From: Saprospiraceae bacterium
Lineage (GTDB): Bacteria; Bacteroidota; Bacteroidia; Chitinophagales; Saprospiraceae
DNA: 15,247 bases
NCBI GenBank assembly: GCA_013001805.1
Contig: JABDLW010000850.1
Location: 1-15,247 of the forward strand
Direction of reading: 5' to 3'
The translations under genes were made by a program, and so were the position numbers. A model generated the notes under the pieces. The model did not search any database, was not told where the DNA came from, and saw nothing but the letters and a program-made list of their open reading frames with translations. Below are positions 14,478-15,247 of the stretch, one piece after another. Position 1 is the first letter of the stretch; each line of letters begins with the position of its first letter.

Positions 14478-15191
14478 ATGATGCTTTTCAAAAAATTTAC
14501 TGCCCTACTCGTACATCTGTACACAGCCTCAGGGGGTGTGTTTGCACTCCTGAGCCTATTAGCCATTGATAGCTCGCAATACGCTTTAGCCATGGCTTGG
14601 CTAATGGTGTGTTTTTTCATTGACGGTACTGATGGTGTCTTGGCCCGAAAATTTAAAGTTTCGGAATACTTACCGGAAATAGATGGCAAAAGCATTGATT
14701 ACGTTATTGATTTCCTTACATATGCCTTTGTTCCGGCTTATTTTGTTTTTCAATCTGATCTCGTTCCGGAAAATCTAAGAATGACCACAGCAATCTTTAT
14801 CATTTATACCTCCGCCATATATTACGGAAAGCAAGGTATGGTAAGTCAAAAGAAGCAATTTAAAGGCTTTCCGGTGCTCTGGAACCTGGTGGTCCTTTAT
14901 ACATTTTTCATTTTTCAATCCGGGCAGGTTTTCAATCTCTTTTTTATTGCATTTTTTGGTCTACTCCACTTTGCGCCAATCGAAGTCTCCTATCCGAGCA
15001 AAAACTTAAAAAGGAATCCCGTGCCCTTCATTGTGGGAATCGCTATGTTATTATTATTTATAATAATCTTGTACATCTATCCGGAAAGAAACCAATACTT
15101 GATCTTTGCCGCGTTGGCAGCATTTGCTTATTTCATTTACTTAACAATCTATTATACCTGGATTAAAAAAAGAAGTGAATTAGGAAAATAA
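14478..15191 (+). CDS. pcs: Probable phosphatidylcholine synthase (CDP-diacylglycerol-choline O-phosphatidyltransferase)
   Basis: This 237-aa protein has about 7-8 hydrophobic helices and the CDP-alcohol phosphotransferase motif: Asp49-x2-Asp52-Gly53-x2-Ala56-Arg57, then Gly70-x3-Asp74-x3-Asp78. The wording around it is that of bacterial Pcs rather than PgsA or PssA. A VHLYTASGG start segment, 12 residues between Ala-Arg and Gly (usually 8 in other members), and DFLTYAFVPA after the last Asp are Pcs features from memory of the rhizobial enzyme, and the length also fits (about 240 aa). The reaction would join CDP-diacylglycerol and choline into phosphatidylcholine plus CMP at the inner membrane. 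It starts at ATG 14478; a second ATG follows at once. The divergent CHT-like transporter would supply choline. A phosphatidylserine synthase-like activity is the main alternative. Confidence 0.87.
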   Translation: MMLFKKFTALLVHLYTASGGVFALLSLLAIDSSQYALAMAWLMVCFFIDGTDGVLARKFKVSEYLPEIDGKSIDYVIDFLTYAFVPAYFVFQSDLVPENLRMTTAIFIIYTSAIYYGKQGMVSQKKQFKGFPVLWNLVVLYTFFIFQSGQVFNLFFIAFFGLLHFAPIEVSYPSKNLKRNPVPFIVGIAMLLLFIIILYIYPERNQYLIFAALAAFAYFIYLTIYYTWIKKRSELGK

Positions 15192-15247
15192 GGAGATCCT
15201 CTAGGATGACCCTCGCGACGAATGCTAATGTAAATACAAAAGGGAAC
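15192..15247. other. Sequence after pcs, with palindrome ATCCT-CT-AGGAT
   Basis: Only 56 nt remain after the pcs stop. A 12-nt inverted repeat ATCCTCTAGGAT lies at 15196-15207, five bases after the stop. It has a 2-nt centre and no T-run, so it is not a good terminator. Nothing else can be said before the edge. Confidence 0.35.

Overview
The window reads as a piece of a Bacteroidota chromosome, most likely a marine or free-living Saprospiria-type organism. The evidence is a SusC/SusD outer-membrane pair, lipoprotein signals ending in Ala-Cys or Ser-Cys, DEVLVVGYG-type SusC signatures, a YYY/propeller sensor, and a near-absence of Shine-Dalgarno sequences with several GTG starts. The family-level placement is inference; the phylum-level placement is well supported. 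No rRNA, tRNA, CRISPR array or insertion sequence was seen.

Layout. (1) Bases 1-8096, all minus strand: a very large sensor cut by the left edge (14 propeller blades, YYY domain, one membrane helix, class III nucleotide cyclase), then a SusD lipoprotein and a SusC TonB-dependent transporter 12 nt apart. Read in the direction of transcription, the order is susC, susD, cyclase-sensor. In typical Bacteroidota nutrient-uptake loci the propeller/YYY module is fused to a histidine kinase; here it is fused to a cyclase. (2) Bases 8539-12074: two plus-strand genes for exported sugar-oxidising enzymes. One is a lipid-anchored cytochrome c fused to a PQQ aldose dehydrogenase; the other is a Gfo/Idh/MocA oxidoreductase with the Tyr active site of glucose-fructose oxidoreductase. 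Each is followed tail-to-tail by a tiny minus-strand gene. The two tiny genes (51 and 50 aa) are paralogues of each other and match no family I recognise. (3) Bases 12330-12749: a lipoprotein that is essentially a stand-alone SusC plug domain. (4) Bases 12739-15191: a sodium/solute symporter closely resembling animal high-affinity choline transporters, divergent from a gene that looks like phosphatidylcholine synthase. Together they make a choline-uptake-to-phosphatidylcholine module.

How the parts may work together. SusC/SusD would bring an unidentified ligand across the outer membrane, and the cyclase-sensor could report that or a related ligand as a cyclic-nucleotide signal. The PQQ enzyme and the GFOR-like enzyme would oxidise sugars outside the cytoplasmic membrane. 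The choline transporter and Pcs form a separate lipid-synthesis module.

The most novel items are the paralogous small-protein pair, whose divergence is mostly synonymous and which is therefore almost certainly translated; the propeller-cyclase sensor next to susCD; the free-standing plug lipoprotein; and the CHT-like/Pcs pairing.
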